Assembly: GCF_035920345.1 (NCBI RefSeq)
Contig: NZ_CP109149.1
Coordinates: 4,774,001-4,838,000 of the forward strand
From: Nocardia vinacea
GTDB taxonomy: Bacteria > Actinomycetota > Actinomycetes > Mycobacteriales > Mycobacteriaceae
DNA length: 64,000 bases
Direction of reading: 5' to 3'
This document shows, in pieces, positions 16,528-27,741 of the stretch. Below the pieces are notes generated by a model that saw nothing but the letters and a program-made list of their open reading frames with translations, was not told the DNA's origin and did not search any database. Position numbers and translations under genes: made by a program. Within the stretch, counting starts at the first letter, position 1. Each line of letters opens with the position of its first letter.

Positions 16528-17721
16528 CTACGGGCGAGTAGCCGGCTCCGCCGATGCGGCGGTCAGTGGTCTCCGGCGCAAGCGAGTGTAGATGCGGCGA
16601 CGTCTGGTTCGAGGTTTGGTGTTGATGAGGTTGATATCACCGCCGTAATGGGCCAGGACACGACGGTCCATGACCGCGCGCCAGATCGGCGGGATGGCGG
16701 CCAACAGGATCATGCTTGCGTAGCCGGCAGGTAGCTGTGGCGCCTGCTCAGAGCTGCGCAGGGTCTGGTAGCGGCGGCCCGGATTCGCGTGGTGGTCGCT
16801 GTGGCGTTGTAGATGGAACAGGAATAAGTTCGTGACCAAACGGTCACTGTTCCAGCTGTCACGCGGGGAACAACGCGCGTAGTTGCCATTTCGGCCGCGC
16901 TGGCGAAGCAGTCCGTAGTGCTCGACGTAGTTCACCGTCTCGAGCAGCCCCGCGCCGATCAACGCCTGCAATGCCAGAAACGGGATCACCGCAGGCCCGA
17001 AGAGGACGATCAGCGTGCCGAACAGTGCGGCACTCATCGACCAAGCCTGCAGCAGATGATTGTCCAAGCAGAGCCAGCGTTTTCCCTTGCGGGAAAGGCG
17101 TTCACGCTCCAAAGCCAGAGCCGAGCGGAAGCCGCCGAGCATACTGCGTGGCAGGAACTCCCACAGTGATTCGCCGAATCGGGCACTGGCCGGATCTTCC
17201 GGCGTCGCGACGCGCACGTGATGGCCGCGGTTGTGCTCGACGAAGAAGTGCCCATATCCCGATTGCGCCAGTGCGATTTTCGCCAGCCAGCGTTCGAGGT
17301 GCTCGACACGATGGCCGAGTTCGTGTGCGGCGTTGATTCCGATGCCCGACACGAAACCGAGTGTCACGGCCAAACCCAGCTTGTCGGAAATGCTCAGCGC
17401 CGGTCTGGCCCAGAGATATCCCGCGATCAACAGACCGATGAACTGTAGCGGCAGGAAAAGGTAAGTGCACCACCGATAGTAGCGATCGTTGGACAAGGCC
17501 TCGTAGTCCTCGTCGCGCGGATTGCTCCCATCGTTCCCTATCGCCGTGTCCAGCAGCGGGATCACCGCGAGCACAATGATCGGGCCGATCCACCAGAATA
17601 TTTCGAGGCCCGTATGGACCACCAGTTGTGAAGGAAGTACCGAGCAACTCGGAGCGATCAACCCCAGTATCCACAGATACCGTTTGGGGTCGCGCCTTTC
17701 CGTATTCTCGAAGATCGACAT
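16528..17721 (-). CDS. alkB: AlkB-type alkane 1-monooxygenase
   Basis: This integral membrane non-haem di-iron hydroxylase has 397 residues. The three histidine boxes are present: HELGHR, EHNRGHHVRVATPEDPAS and LQRHSDHH, together with the AlkB signature NYVEHYGLLR. Several hydrophobic spans precede the first box (LWILGLIAPSCSVLP and following). I chose the ATG at 17721 (MSIFENTERRDPKRYLW); the longer frame upstream is unlike the family. The C-terminus is basic and does not carry a fused rubredoxin, and no rubredoxin or rubredoxin-reductase gene is nearby, so its electron donor must come from elsewhere. Confidence 0.9.
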   Translation of the reverse strand: MSIFENTERRDPKRYLWILGLIAPSCSVLPSQLVVHTGLEIFWWIGPIIVLAVIPLLDTAIGNDGSNPRDEDYEALSNDRYYRWCTYLFLPLQFIGLLIAGYLWARPALSISDKLGLAVTLGFVSGIGINAAHELGHRVEHLERWLAKIALAQSGYGHFFVEHNRGHHVRVATPEDPASARFGESLWEFLPRSMLGGFRSALALERERLSRKGKRWLCLDNHLLQAWSMSAALFGTLIVLFGPAVIPFLALQALIGAGLLETVNYVEHYGLLRQRGRNGNYARCSPRDSWNSDRLVTNLFLFHLQRHSDHHANPGRRYQTLRSSEQAPQLPAGYASMILLAAIPPIWRAVMDRRVLAHYGGDINLINTKPRTRRRRIYTRLRRRPLTAASAEPATRP

Positions 17722-17992
17722 AGGTGCCTCGAGCCTCCAACAGAACAGCACTGACAGGGGGTGGGGCCGCCGAAATCCGTTGCGGTAAAACTGTCGCTCC
17801 AGAATAGCTGTGCCCGCGCCGACTGCCAGCAATCTGTCGAAATCCACCTTCTGACCTAGCGAATTTCCTCAGCCGAGTTGGGTGCATCGTCACTGCGGCC
17901 GGGAGATCGAACGGCGGTACTCGATCAACCGGCGGCGGGTTTCGGCCTGGAACCGGCCCGCCGCCGGGCATTACGCACCGAAAATCACAGTG

Positions 17993-19315
17993 CTACGGCA
18001 GCGCCGCACAGTTGGTTGGGGCGGGCATGCCCGCGAGCCGATCGGTCAACCACTGCTGCGAGGACACCAGTGACGGGAAGAAGGCAATCACGTGGGTGCC
18101 AACGAGTCCGGATGCGGGGGGAATTTCGGAGTTCGATTCCAGCTGAACGGGCACTCCGCCACCACACCAACCGGCGGCCACTTCGCGCACCGGCACAAAT
18201 GGCGCTCCCTGGTCGTTCATAGCCGAGGCGGCAAGTATCGGAACGGCCGGGGCGCGTGTGCCGATACGCTGCTCGGCGAATGCCGACTGCAACGCCGGGG
18301 ACCGATCGATAACGGCGGTAAGCGGTTGTCCGCTGGTGGTCCACTCGGACGTGTTCCCATGCTCCTGGGCAAGTCCGACCGGGACCGCGCATTTGCCCTG
18401 GGATTCCTGCAGGATCGCCTTGCCGAGGTCGTTGAGTTCGGCGTCGAGCACCTGGCGAGTTTCCGGGTAGTTAGCGGCAATGCCGTTGAGTATCCAGGCG
18501 AATGACGGCGCGAAATCGGCACGGCCGTCGTTGAATCCGATGAAGTATTCGTCGTCCACCACCGGCCCACCGACGTAGGCGCCGCGCACATTCAGATCGG
18601 GTGCGTAGCTCGATTGCAGTTCGGCCGCACCGGCTGAGGCCATACCGCCCTGCGAATACCCGTAGAGAATGACCGGCGTGCCGGGGTTGAGGCCGGAGCC
18701 GGGCAATTGCAGCGCGGCGCGCGCGGAGTCCAGTACCGCGTAGGCTTGCGACTTCCGGTTGAGATAGTCGTGCACGTCGGGCGTGCCGAGGCCGTGATAG
18801 TCGGTCACCACTACCGCCATACCACGGTTGAGCAGCGACCGGATTGCCACCAGATCGTATTCGAAGATTATGTCCAACGGAGGCTGGAGCTGGACGATCT
18901 GTGTCATCAGCTTCGAGGACGCGCATTGATCGCCCTGGCCCTTGGTACCGCCCGCGTATGCGACCAGCGGCCGCTCGCCCGGGCCGGTCCACGGCACATT
19001 CGGCTGCAGATACGTGCCCACAACCGCCGTACGCGCATCGTGGGTATCACTGCTGACGTACATGAGGCGTGTCGCCACCGCGGGGACCATTCCCGGCTGC
19101 CCGGGCGCCGACATTGCCACCGCCGCCGGTTCCGCGCGAACGATAGTGCCCGGCCCGTCCGGTAACGATGGCGGTGGAAGGTAGAAATCAGCCTCCGCGA
19201 CCGGTTGCTCCCCGGCCGGTTGCGTCCATGCGTGTGGAGCGGTGACGGTCCCGCCTCCGACAACGATGAGGGTTCCCGTCAAAGCTGCGGCCAATCCAAA
19301 TATTCGGCTGCGCAC
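17993..19315 (-). CDS. Secreted lipase of the Lip family (alpha/beta hydrolase)
   Basis: The product has a signal peptide (VRSRIFGLAAALTGTLIVVG) and a fold with the nucleophile motif GYSQGG in VILYGYSQGGMASAGA, plus a C-terminal half with a plausible Asp (NDQGAPFVPV) and His (GLVGTHVIAF). This layout matches secretory lipases that hydrolyse long-chain triacylglycerols. I chose the GTG at 19315 because GGAAGGA lies 8 bases upstream and the signal peptide begins there; the frame is open further to 19564, but that extension lacks a signal peptide. The protein is expected outside the cell. Confidence 0.85.
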   Translation of the reverse strand: MRSRIFGLAAALTGTLIVVGGGTVTAPHAWTQPAGEQPVAEADFYLPPPSLPDGPGTIVRAEPAAVAMSAPGQPGMVPAVATRLMYVSSDTHDARTAVVGTYLQPNVPWTGPGERPLVAYAGGTKGQGDQCASSKLMTQIVQLQPPLDIIFEYDLVAIRSLLNRGMAVVVTDYHGLGTPDVHDYLNRKSQAYAVLDSARAALQLPGSGLNPGTPVILYGYSQGGMASAGAAELQSSYAPDLNVRGAYVGGPVVDDEYFIGFNDGRADFAPSFAWILNGIAANYPETRQVLDAELNDLGKAILQESQGKCAVPVGLAQEHGNTSEWTTSGQPLTAVIDRSPALQSAFAEQRIGTRAPAVPILAASAMNDQGAPFVPVREVAAGWCGGGVPVQLESNSEIPPASGLVGTHVIAFFPSLVSSQQWLTDRLAGMPAPTNCAALP

Positions 19316-19563
19316 GATTTCGATCCTTCCTGCGATTTTGGGGGTACCCATGGCATCTAGAATCGGATAGTGAGGGTATCGCCTGAAGTGGCGGTTTTCC
19401 GCAAATCCCGACGAGAATCGCCGATCTGCGACGGCCTCGAATCCCGTAAACACCGAGATCCATTTCGGCGTCGGTTCGAGACTCCTCGATTGCGATCTCC
19501 GTTCGAGGCTGATCTCGCTCAGGTACGCGGCAGCAGCAAATGCGCGGCCGACCCGCCGAAACA

Positions 19564-19601
19564 ACAGTGGCCCACCCCGACGAATCGGGATGGGCCACTG
19601 T
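19564..19601 (-). terminator. Terminator of the ilvBNC operon
   Basis: A 16-bp stem with one mismatch is formed by 19564-19579 and 19586-19601, followed on the minus strand by TTGTTT. It lies 15 bases beyond the ilvC stop codon and separates ilvC from the lipase gene. Confidence 0.8.
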
Positions 19602-19616
19602 GGGTATTCGCGCGTA

Positions 19617-21233
<1,617 letters not shown>

Positions 21234-21237
<4 letters not shown>

Positions 21238-23162
21238 TGTTCGGTCCCCTTGCTCTTGTCGTGCGACATCGCCTCGTGGATGACGGCGGGCTCGGCGGCC
21301 TGCTCGTCCTCGTCGAAGAGCGGGCGGATGCCGCGCGCGGCCATGATCTCGTCGTTGCTGGTGCCCGCGGCGACCATCGGCCACACCTGGGCGTCCTTGC
21401 CGACGATGAAGTCGATCACCACGGGACGGTCGTTGATGGACTGCGCCTCGCGGATCGCGGCCTCCACGTCTTCCTCACGCTCGACCCGGATGCCGTGGCA
21501 GCCCAAGGCTTCGGCGAGTTTGACGAAATCAGGGATGCGCAGGGTGTGCGTGCCCAGATCGGTGTTGGAGTAGCGCTCCTCGTAGAACAGGGTCTGCCAC
21601 TGGCGGACCATGCCGAGATTGCCGTTGTTGATCAGCGCGACCTTGATCGGCACGCCCTCGACGGCGCAGGTGGCCAACTCCTGGTTGGTCATCTGGAAGC
21701 AGCCGTCACCGTCGACCGCCCACACCTCTTTGTCCGGCGCGCCCATCTTGGCGCCCATGGCGGCCGGGACGGCGTAGCCCATAGTGCCCAGACCACCGGA
21801 ATTCAGCCAGGTGCGCGGCTTTTCGTACTTGATGAACTGCGCGGCCCACATCTGGTGCTGACCGACGCCCGCGCAGTAGATGGCGTCGGGTCCGGCCAGG
21901 CGGCCCAGCGCGTCGATGACGAATTCCGGCGACAGCGAGCCGTCACTCGGCGTCGTCCAGCCGAGCGGGTAGCTCTTGCGGATGCCGTCGAGGTACTGCC
22001 ACCAGTCGGTGAGGTTCAGTTTCGGCGCGCCGGAGGGGTCGGCCTTCAAGGTTTCGATCAGTTCGACGATCACCTCGCGGCAGTCGCCGACGATCGGGAC
22101 GTCTGCGTGCCGATTCTTACCGATCTCGGCCGGGTCGATATCGGCGTGGATGATCTTCGCGTCGGGCGCGAAGGAGTCCAGCTGACCGGTGACGCGGTCG
22201 TCGAAACGCGCGCCGAGGGTGATCAGCAGATCGGACTTCTGCAGGGCGGCGACGGCGCCGACGGTGCCGTGCATGCCCGGCATGCCCATGTTGAGCTGGT
22301 GGCTGTCCGGGAAGGCACCGCGCGCCATCAGGGTGGTGACCACCGGGATGCCGGTCAGTTCGGCCAGCTCCAGCAGCTGGGGCGAGGCGTCGGCCTTGAT
22401 CACGCCGCCGCCGACGTAGAGCACCGGCTGCTTGGACTCCGAGATCATCCGCGCGGCCTCGCGCACCTGCTTACCGTGCGGTTTAGTCACCGGACGGTAG
22501 CCGGGCAGCCGCATCTCCGGCGGCCAGCTGAAGGTGGTCTGCGCCTGCAGCACATCCTTCGGGATATCGACGAGCACCGCGCCCGGACGACCAGACGAGG
22601 CCAGGTAGAAGGCCTCCGCGATCATGCGCGGGATGTCGATGCCATCGGTGATGAGGAAGTTGTGCTTGGTGATCGGCATGGTGATGCCGGAGATATCGGC
22701 TTCCTGGAATGCGTCGGTGCCGATCAGGCCGCGCCCGACCTGGCCGGTGATGGCGACGATCGGGACCGAGTCCATCTGCGCGTCGGCGATCGGGGTGACC
22801 AGGTTGGTCGCGCCCGGACCGGAGGTGGCCATGCAGACGCCGACCTTGCCGGTGGCCTGCGCATAACCGGTGGCCGCGTGCCCCGCGCCCTGCTCGTGCC
22901 GGACGAGGACGTGACGGACCTTGGTGGAATCGAAGAGCGGGTCGTAGACCGGGAGAATCGCGCCGCCGGGAATGCCGAATACCGTGTCGACGCCGAGCTC
23001 CTCGAGGGAGCGGACGACGGACTGCGCGCCGGTGACCCGCTCGGGCGGGACCTGGCGGCGGTTCGCCGCGTTCGTCGGACCGCCAGCGGGCGCGGCCTGC
23101 TGATTCGCCGAAGGCGCCGGCCTGCGGGCCGAGGGCCCGGGCCGTGCGGTTGGTGCACTCAC
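21234..23162 (-). CDS. ilvB: Acetolactate synthase large (catalytic) subunit
   Basis: This 642-residue TPP-dependent enzyme makes acetolactate and acetohydroxybutyrate. The catalytic glutamate lies in [16 protein letters not shown], and the TPP/Mg motif is [14 protein letters not shown] with [12 protein letters not shown] downstream. A 40-residue Ala/Pro-rich N-terminal extension precedes the conserved domain, as in mycobacteria. The start is GTG. An attenuator and leader peptide lie upstream. Confidence 0.97.
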
Positions 23163-23261
23163 CGTCTTCGTTCCTAACTGTTCGTACTAGACCCCGGACA
23201 ACTGTGCTTGCACGTGGTGCCTTGCGAAGCGGCCACATGCCAGGACTTTTGTCCCGAACAC

Positions 23262-23296
23262 AAAAAAGCCCCCGACAGCGCATGGCTGTTCGAGGG
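23262..23296 (-). promoter_or_regulatory. Attenuator hairpin of the ilvBNC leader
   Basis: On the minus strand a G/C-rich hairpin (arms 23269-23279 and 23285-23296, one mismatch and one bulge) is followed directly by six T residues (23262-23267), about 100 bases before the ilvB start. Together with the leader peptide upstream this is a classical transcription attenuator responding to branched-chain aminoacyl-tRNA supply. Confidence 0.8.
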
Positions 23297-23343
23297 TGGC
23301 GCGTCGCAACGCGAGCTGACGTATTCGACTCAGGTAGTCAGGC

Positions 23344-23397
23344 TCAACGCTGGACGCGCCGGCCGATTACGAGCAACTCGTTTCGATTCACGCGCAT
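23344..23397 (-). CDS. ilvB leader peptide rich in branched-chain residues
   Basis: This 17-codon frame reads MRVNRNELLVIGRRVQR. It contains Leu-Leu-Val-Ile in a row plus two further Val codons, exactly the residues made by the downstream pathway. It lies upstream of the attenuator hairpin, so ribosome stalling at these codons would favour an antiterminator. Attenuation of ilvBNC with a similar leader is known in Corynebacterium. No strong ribosome-binding site is visible. Confidence 0.8.
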   Translation of the reverse strand: MRVNRNELLVIGRRVQR

Positions 23398-23431
23398 GAC
23401 GGTATGTGTGCGCGAGTCGATCAGTCAAACA

Positions 23432-23450
23432 GGTCTCATTATGTGAGACC
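23432..23450. promoter_or_regulatory. Perfect inverted repeat between ilvBNC and the PH-domain gene
   Basis: GGTCTCA and TGAGACC form a perfect 7-bp dyad with a 5-base spacer. It lies directly upstream of TTGACT (minus strand, 23423-23428), a fair -35 for the ilv leader transcript. The regulator that would bind it is unknown. Confidence 0.5.
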
Positions 23451-23494
23451 CAGCGGGTGCTCGAGTCCGTTCACCATGATGCGAGGATGGTGGT

Positions 23495-24253
23495 GTGTCA
23501 TCACCGCATCAGTCCGTGCCACCGGCTAAATCGTCCCACACGCCCGCGGCGGGATCGGAGACGGGTAGTTCGCCGGAACCGACCGAGCCGAAGCAGACGG
23601 CGCAGGTCATCCGCATTACGCAGATGGCCTACCTCGGTGTGGTCGTACTGCTGTTCTGTGTCTTCTTCGCCTTCGTCGGCTGGCCGATCGGACTGTGGTG
23701 GCTGCTACTGCTCCCGGTCGCGGCGGCGGTGTGGATCGAACGCACGCGCACCACGGTGTCCGAGGACGGGCTGGATCTGCGCACGGTTTTCGGTTCGCGG
23801 CACCTCGACTGGGCACAGGTCGCGGGGGTCGGCATTCCGAAGCGCGGGTTCGTGCGTGCCCATCTCACCGATGACACCGAAGTGAAGCTGCCCGCGGTGA
23901 GCTATGACCGGTTGCGTGATCTGATCCGCGCGTCGAACGGTCGGATTCCGGATCTGTTCGCGGCGGAGGCGGCGGCGCGGGAGGCGGAGTACGCGGCGCG
24001 CGAGGCCGAGACCGAGTCGGCCGACACCGGGAGCCACGAGGCCGAAACCGAGACGGCCGAAACCAACGAGCGCTCAGACGCGACGAAGACCGACACCGAG
24101 GCACCTGCCACCGAGACCGAGGCGAGGACGGCCGACACCGAGGCGCGCGGGGCCGAGACGAAGAAGGCCGGAACCAACGGTCGCGAAGCCGAGACGAACA
24201 CCGAGGCCAAGCCACCTGCCACCGAGACCGAGGCGCGCGACTCCGATTCGTAG
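23495..24253 (+). CDS. PH-domain membrane protein, Cfp6-like, with a long Glu/Thr-rich tail
   Basis: The 252-residue product has two membrane spans (VVVLLFCVFFAFVGWPIG and LWWLLLLPVAAAVW), then a bacterial PH-like segment (SEDGLDLRTVFGSRHLDWAQ through VKLPAVSYDRLRDLI). Residues about 150-252 are a repetitive acidic tail of ETEA, ADTE and AETK units that is probably disordered. Divergent pairing with ilvB matches cfp6 (Rv3004) next to ilvB1 in mycobacteria. The function is unknown. The tail is far longer than I would expect for Cfp6. Confidence 0.8.
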   Translation: MSSPHQSVPPAKSSHTPAAGSETGSSPEPTEPKQTAQVIRITQMAYLGVVVLLFCVFFAFVGWPIGLWWLLLLPVAAAVWIERTRTTVSEDGLDLRTVFGSRHLDWAQVAGVGIPKRGFVRAHLTDDTEVKLPAVSYDRLRDLIRASNGRIPDLFAAEAAAREAEYAAREAETESADTGSHEAETETAETNERSDATKTDTEAPATETEARTADTEARGAETKKAGTNGREAETNTEAKPPATETEARDSDS

Positions 24254-24585
24254 CGGTTTACCGGTGGCGGGGATATCGACCGACGCCGGTAAGCTCGCCG
24301 ACGGATGCGCGATCTGGTGACCGCGCCGGTCGGACAATCCCCCGCCCGCACTCACCAGACCTGTGGATACCGACGGTGCCGGAACCGACACGATGACACC
24401 GTCCGCGCCGACGACCACCCTCGCGGCGACATCATCCCGAACCACAGACCGATGGCGATCTGCGCCGTCGACCGCCACGAAAGGCCCGCCCGCGCGCAGG
24501 AGTAACGTGGTCGGTCGCTGAATTTGCTCATCGAGCGAACTCCGCGCAGTCGCACATCAGCCCCCGCGACCTCCCGAGGATTTAC
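24254..24585. other. Intergenic stretch upstream of ilvD
   Basis: No convincing gene is present; the open frames are short and compositionally poor. It should contain the ilvD promoter. GAGG at about 8 bases upstream of the ilvD ATG is the ribosome-binding site. Confidence 0.5.
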
Positions 24586-26427
24586 ATGCCACCGCTTCGT
24601 TCACGGACAACCACCATCGGCCGCAATGCCGCGGGCGCACGCGCACTCTGGCGCGCCACCGGTATGACCGACACCGACTTCGGTAAGCCGATCGTCGCCA
24701 TCGCGAACTCCTACACGCAGTTCGTACCGGGCCACGTGCATCTGAAGAATGTCGGTGAGATCGTCGCGGACGCGGTGCGCGCCGCGGGTGGTGTACCGCG
24801 GGAGTTCCACACCATCGCGGTCGACGACGGCATCGCGATGGGCCACGGCGGCATGCTCTACTCGCTGCCCTCGCGCGAGATCATCGCCGATTCGGTCGAA
24901 TACATGGCGAACGCGCACACCGCCGACGCGCTGGTGTGCATCTCCAACTGCGACAAGATCACACCCGGCATGCTCAATGCCGCTATGCGCCTGAATATCC
25001 CGGCCGTCTTCGTTTCCGGCGGTCCGATGGAGGCCGGTAAGGCCGTTGTCGTCGGCGGTGTCGCACAGGCACCGACCGATCTGATCACCGCGATCGCGGC
25101 CAGCGCCAATATGGACGTCAGCGAGGACGGCCTGTCCGAGGTCGAGCGCAGCGCTTGTCCGACCTGCGGCTCCTGCTCCGGCATGTTCACCGCGAATTCG
25201 ATGAACTGCCTCACCGAGGCGCTCGGACTCGCCTTGCCCGGCAACGGATCCACGCTGGCCACCCATGCCGCCCGTCACGCCCTGTTCGAGCGGGCGGGCA
25301 CCGTGATCGTCGATATCGCGAATCGCTGGTACCACGAGGACGATGCGTCGGTGCTGCCGCGGAACGTGGCCGATGCCAAGGCCTTCCGCAATGCGATGGC
25401 GCTGGACGTCGCGATGGGCGGTTCCACGAATACGGTGCTGCACACCCTCGCGGCCGCGCAGGAGGGTGAGATCGACTTCGAGTTGAGCACCATCGACGAG
25501 ATTTCTCGCAAAGTGCCGTGCCTGTCGAAGGTCTCCCCCAACTCCGACTACCACATGGAGGATGTGCACCGCGCTGGTGGCATCCCGGCGATCCTCGGCG
25601 AGCTGCGCCGCGCCGGACTGCTGGAGACCGACGTCACCACGGTGCACACCAAGAGCTTCGACGAATGGCTCGACACCTGGGATATCCGCTCCGGCAAGGC
25701 ATCCGATGAGGCGCTGGAACTGTTCCACGCCGCGCCCGGTGGCGTGCGCACCACTGAGCCCTTCTCCACGAACAACCGCTGGTCCGCGCTCGATACCGAC
25801 GCCGAGGGCGGCTGCATCCGCGACAAGGCGCACGCCTACACGGTCGAGGGCGGCCTGGTTGTCCTGCGCGGCAATATCGCCCCCGCCGGCGCAATCCTGA
25901 AGACCGCTGGAATCGATGAGGAGCTGTTCTCCTTCCAAGGCCCGGCCGTCGTGGTCGAATCCCAGGAGGAGGCGGTCTCGACGATCCTCGGTAAGAAGAT
26001 CAAGCCGGGCGATGTGATCGTGGTCCGCTACGAGGGCCCCAAGGGCGGGCCGGGCATGCAGGAAATGTTGCACCCCACCGCATTTCTGAAGGGTGCGGGA
26101 CTCGGCAAGGTGTGCGCGCTGATCACCGACGGCCGCTTCTCCGGCGGGACCTCCGGCCTGTCGATCGGTCACATGTCGCCCGAGGCCGCGGCGGGCGGTG
26201 CCGTCGGACTCATCGAAGACGGCGATCAGATCCGCATCGATGTCGAAACCCGGACCCTCGAGGTGCTGGTCGACGACGCGATCATGGCCGAGCGCCGCGC
26301 GAAAATGGATGCCTCCGAACGGCCTTGGCAGCCGGTCGACCGCATCCGCCCGGTCACCACGGCCCTGCGCGCCTATGCCGCGCTCGCCACCTCCGCCGAC
26401 AAGGGTGCCGTTCGCCAGGTGCCGTAG
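24586..26427 (+). CDS. ilvD: Dihydroxy-acid dehydratase
   Basis: The 613-residue iron-sulfur enzyme removes water from the IlvC products to give the 2-keto acids of valine and isoleucine. Cluster-ligand cysteines lie in [11 protein letters not shown] and [18 protein letters not shown]. The conserved [20 protein letters not shown] occurs near residue 515. Its position next to ilvBNC, in its own transcription unit, completes the common part of the pathway here. Confidence 0.97.
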   Translation: MPPLRSRTTTIGRNAAGARALWRATGMTDTDFGKPIVAIANSYTQFVPGHVHLKNVGEIVADAVRAAGGVPREFHTIAVDDGIAMGHGGMLYSLPSREIIADSVEYMANAHTADALVCISNCDKITPGMLNAAMRLNIPAVFVSGGPMEAGKAVVVGGVAQAPTDLITAIAASANMDVSEDGLSEVERSACPTCGSCSGMFTANSMNCLTEALGLALPGNGSTLATHAARHALFERAGTVIVDIANRWYHEDDASVLPRNVADAKAFRNAMALDVAMGGSTNTVLHTLAAAQEGEIDFELSTIDEISRKVPCLSKVSPNSDYHMEDVHRAGGIPAILGELRRAGLLETDVTTVHTKSFDEWLDTWDIRSGKASDEALELFHAAPGGVRTTEPFSTNNRWSALDTDAEGGCIRDKAHAYTVEGGLVVLRGNIAPAGAILKTAGIDEELFSFQGPAVVVESQEEAVSTILGKKIKPGDVIVVRYEGPKGGPGMQEMLHPTAFLKGAGLGKVCALITDGRFSGGTSGLSIGHMSPEAAAGGAVGLIEDGDQIRIDVETRTLEVLVDDAIMAERRAKMDASERPWQPVDRIRPVTTALRAYAALATSADKGAVRQVP

Positions 26428-26443
26428 TCCCGTCACGAAAACC

Positions 26444-26479
26444 AACGGCGTCCCTCGTGGCCACATGGGGGACGCCGTT
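26444..26479 (+). terminator. Terminator after ilvD
   Basis: AACGGCGTCCC (26444-26454) pairs with GGGACGCCGTT (26469-26479), followed by TCCGTT. It starts 17 bases after the ilvD stop codon. Confidence 0.8.
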
Positions 26480-26697
26480 TCCGTTCCATCCCAACAGCAT
26501 TGCGGCGCAACGCATGTGCCTGCGTGCCCTGGTCGGCGTTCGCCACATGCACTTTCGTCGAGCGGGCATACGCACCAGCGCGATGCGAGGGCGTACGCGT
26601 CTTTGCCCGCTGATGGATGACAGTCGGGGGTGTGACGGTGTCTATCGGCAGAAACGTGGCATCCCTTGTACCCCAAAAAATATCGCCCAAAAACGAA

Positions 26698-26725
26698 CGG
26701 CGCCCTTCGATACCGAAGGGCGCCG
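26698..26725 (-). terminator. Terminator after the DoxX gene
   Basis: CGGCGCCCTTCG (26698-26709) pairs perfectly with CGAAGGGCGCCG (26714-26725). Read on the minus strand it is followed by a T-rich stretch (TTCGTTTTT), 14 bases past the DoxX stop. Confidence 0.85.
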
Positions 26726-26739
26726 GTTGTGTGGACGGG

Positions 26740-27630
26740 TTACTTGAACGGGCCGATCCCGGTCAGCGGGTTGCCACCGTGCAGCCAGTACCAGGTGCCG
26801 ATGGCGGCGGCTATGGCGAGAATGAGGACTACGAAGGAGCCGTAGGCGGGGCGGGTGGCCCAGCCGCGGTTGCGGTCGAAGGACAGGCGGCCGGGTCCGG
26901 TCAGGAGCAGGACGACGGCGGTGCCCGCGAGGATGGACTCCAGTTCCACACCGCTCTTGACCGAGGACTTGTACTGGAAGCCGGGGGTCATGCCCTGCTT
27001 CCACAGCCACGCGTCGATGATCACCGCCAGCACCGCACCCGCGGCGAGCGGCGTGGCCAGGCCGAGGACCAGCAGTCCGCCGCCACCGACTTCACCGGCG
27101 ATGACCAGGATGGTCGAGAGGGTGGCGTGGTCCCAGCCGCCCGACGCCATCATGTCGCGGGTGTTGTCCAGCCCCTGGCCGTGGAACCAGGTGGTGAGCT
27201 TCTGCAGGCCGTGGTAGATGAAGGTGCCGCCGACGACCAGGCGCAGCACGAACAGGCCGAGGTCGAGGGTGCCGCGGCGGGCCTCGCCAGTGCGGCGGCG
27301 CAGCGGGCGGCTCGGCTCGCCGCCGGACGCGTTCGGGGCGGGCGGGATGCTGGCGTAGGAATAGGCCGCGGCTTCGTTCGCCCTGGCCTGCTCACCGACC
27401 GAGGGGATCTCCGGATCGAGCCCGAGTTCCTCCTCGGTGCGCGGCACATCCTTGGCTAGATCAGGGCCGCTCGGGGCGGTATCGGAGGACATTCTGGGCA
27501 GCACGCCGGTGGGTGAATCGTAGGGACTGGTCACGCCACGACCGGTGGACGACACCGCCGACTGCTCCTCCGTGGGCGATGCCGCGCCCTCGGTTCTGGG
27601 CGCGGATGTGTCTTTGGGCTCTTCGGTCAC
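26740..27630 (-). CDS. DoxX-family membrane protein
   Basis: The predicted product (296 residues from the GTG at 27630) has about 130 polar N-terminal residues, then a DoxX domain with four hydrophobic spans beginning LGLFVLRLVVGGTFIYHGLQ and ending VVLILAIAAAIGTWYWLHGG. Synteny (cfp6, this gene, lppZ, gatB, pfkA) matches mycobacterial Rv3005c, reported to form a membrane oxidoreductase complex with superoxide dismutase and SseA. Here ilvD is inserted between cfp6 and doxX. The start is uncertain because the N-terminal region is disordered. Confidence 0.8.
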   Translation of the reverse strand: MTEEPKDTSAPRTEGAASPTEEQSAVSSTGRGVTSPYDSPTGVLPRMSSDTAPSGPDLAKDVPRTEEELGLDPEIPSVGEQARANEAAAYSYASIPPAPNASGGEPSRPLRRRTGEARRGTLDLGLFVLRLVVGGTFIYHGLQKLTTWFHGQGLDNTRDMMASGGWDHATLSTILVIAGEVGGGGLLVLGLATPLAAGAVLAVIIDAWLWKQGMTPGFQYKSSVKSGVELESILAGTAVVLLLTGPGRLSFDRNRGWATRPAYGSFVVLILAIAAAIGTWYWLHGGNPLTGIGPFK

Positions 27631-27741
27631 GGTCGATACCCTATGCGGCCTTGCGCCCGCGTGGGCGGTCTCGAGGCGACGGCGTGTCCGTTTATCGACC
27701 CGAAGCGGCACATCGGCCGCGGTTTCCGTAACGTCTGAACC

